A stretch of 64,000 nt of DNA, taken from the NCBI GenBank assembly GCA_900239685.1, contig OENT01000021.1:62001-126000 (forward strand), given 5' to 3'. A model generated the notes under the pieces. That model saw only the letters and a program-made list of their open reading frames with translations, was not told the DNA's origin and did not search any database. Below, in pieces: positions 62,984-64,000 of this stretch (the stretch's first letter is position 1; every line of letters begins with the position of its first letter). The position numbers and the translations under genes are program-made. This stretch comes from Rotaria macrura. Taxonomy: Eukaryota > Rotifera > Eurotatoria > Philodinida > Philodinidae.

Positions 62984-63144
62984 CGGTAGTTGAGAATTAC
63001 TGCATTTGATTTGCCTTAGCGAACTATGTTTATGGTCTAAAAAGTTCGTATCCATGGTTTATTCGTATTGAGCGATGTAGAAGTCTTAGTGAATTTTTTC
63101 TGTCGAAGGACGATACCTGAGATCCGCTGGACGACCAAAAAGTT

Positions 63145-63275
63145 GTCCCGACCCGTCCCGCATCCCCCACTGTCTTATCCGAGCCATCCCATCCCGCTTT
63201 ATTCGCTTTTTACGATCTCGTCCTGTCCCGCGTTCCCCACTACCTTATCCCACCCCATCCCGTCCCGTCCCGTGT
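63145..63275. repeat. C-rich tandem repeat, 70-base period
   Basis: Two units start GTCCCGC at 63155 and 63225 and run through a CCCCACT-x-CTTATCC-x-CCATCCC pattern. Each unit is itself made of smaller CATCCC/GTCCCG words. Strand asymmetry is marked (C-rich on the plus strand) in an otherwise AT-rich setting. Confidence 0.7.
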
Positions 63276-63404
63276 TATTCTAACATATAAATTTAATTCT
63301 TTCTTTTTGTTTGATAATGTGGTTGAAACATACTAGTTGATTTCTACTTTCTTATTCAATGAAATCTATTTATTTTAATATTTATCAGTTACAAGTAGGG
63401 AACT

Positions 63405-63510
63405 ATGGGACCATCTTTTTATGGTCCCGGTCCTGTTAAAAAAATTTTTCGGATCCTAGTCCTGTTGATAAAATGATTTTGGTCCCGATCCTTGTTCTAG
63501 TTAAAATTTT
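63405..63510. repeat. Degenerate GGTCCCGGTCCTG repeat
   Basis: Three imperfect copies of about 33 bases each contain a GGTCC-x(2)-GTCCTG-like core followed by an A/T-rich tail (cores near 63421, 63451 and 63481). Probably a decayed satellite or element end; words like this also occur near 59150. Confidence 0.5.
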
Positions 63511-64000
63511 CTAAAACTTTTGATTTCAATTTTGTGAAACATGATGTGAAAGGAGAGTTGACGTATTTAGAGTAGAATTTTCTGACGGACTCCTGCTCTT
63601 CCACATATCGTTACCGACGTCCCCCTCCACCTTAATCACAGGCCATGATAGGCGGTTTCCAGAGACGTCACAGATCCTAACAGACGCTACCTGCACACTC
63701 GCATGGAGATCGTAAGTGATATTATCGATATACGATCAAAGCGGTAAGTCTATAGAATATCATTATTGTATACGAACCTCTTCCTTAATGTAGTTGTAGA
63801 ACACTAGTAAAATGGTTGTGAGCTATGTTTCGCAAGATAAATCAAAGAAAACAATTTTCAAGTAATTATAGTAACACTAGTTACATTGTGTTTCACATTT
63901 TAACCCAGCAGAGGTTGCGACAACAATTTTCTTAAACACAAGGAATTTTCTGCAAGAGTAAGCGTAAAATTTCAAATCTTTTCCATAAAAGGAGACATCG
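63511..64000. other. Non-coding right edge
   Basis: A patch at about 63585-63720 is less AT-rich than its surroundings and ends in an imperfect palindrome (GATCGTA...TACGATC, about 63707-63737). I do not recognise a gene or RNA in it. Confidence 0.35.

Noticed and set aside
63707..63737. Palindrome considered as a tRNA or other RNA gene
   Set aside because: No cloverleaf arms or T-loop motif; only an imperfect seven-base stem.

Overview
This is an AT-rich window of animal nuclear DNA. The genes have many small exons, canonical GT-AG introns that are mostly 40-60 bases with a few of 1-2.4 kb, and no prokaryote-style operons or ribosome-binding sites. A ciliary tectonic, a TMEM62-type phosphoesterase, an ankyrin/TRPA-like channel, an SLC5 carrier and a prepro-neuropeptide place it in an invertebrate metazoan. 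The very short introns and the many small inverted-repeat elements make me think of a bdelloid rotifer; that is inference and no sequence search was possible.

Layout. 1-2.9 kb: non-coding, with an internally deleted Tc1/mariner-type transposon (879-1793). 2.9-15.2 kb (+): a nine-exon ankyrin-repeat six-helix cation channel of TRPA type, with a 648-bp fold-back element in one intron. 16.6-16.9 kb (-): a small secreted precursor that looks like a neuropeptide prohormone. 17.5-21.4 kb (+): a twelve-exon TMEM62 orthologue. 23.9-24.8 kb (-): a two-exon endonuclease/exonuclease/phosphatase (EEP) family enzyme. 25.2-25.4 kb (+): a possible 61-residue protein. 25.7-27.5 kb (-): a multi-exon low-complexity protein with two candidate first exons. 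29.7-33.3 kb (+): an LRRC74-like leucine-rich repeat protein (N-terminus not found). 38.0-44.3 kb (-): tectonic, reconstructed as 13 exons. 47.6-52.5 kb (-): an SLC5-type sodium-coupled solute carrier of 12 exons, including a 17-base micro-exon.

52.5-64 kb holds no convincing intact gene. It is a graveyard of short palindromic or terminal-inverted-repeat elements, GC-rich tandem repeats, a probable non-LTR retrotransposon remnant and some decayed coding-like pieces. The gene-rich left 80% and repeat-rich right 20% differ sharply.

The genes do not form a pathway. Tectonic, and perhaps the TRP channel, fit ciliated sensory or epithelial cells. Gene models were built by hand from reading-frame continuity across GT-AG junctions. 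Every exon set reported as complete sums to a multiple of three, but start codons of the TRPA-like, LRRC74-like and EEP genes are uncertain. I found no clear tRNA, rRNA or CRISPR, and no obvious new multi-gene system. The most novel-looking items are the neuropeptide precursor, the channel architecture, the alternative-first-exon gene and the small mobile elements.
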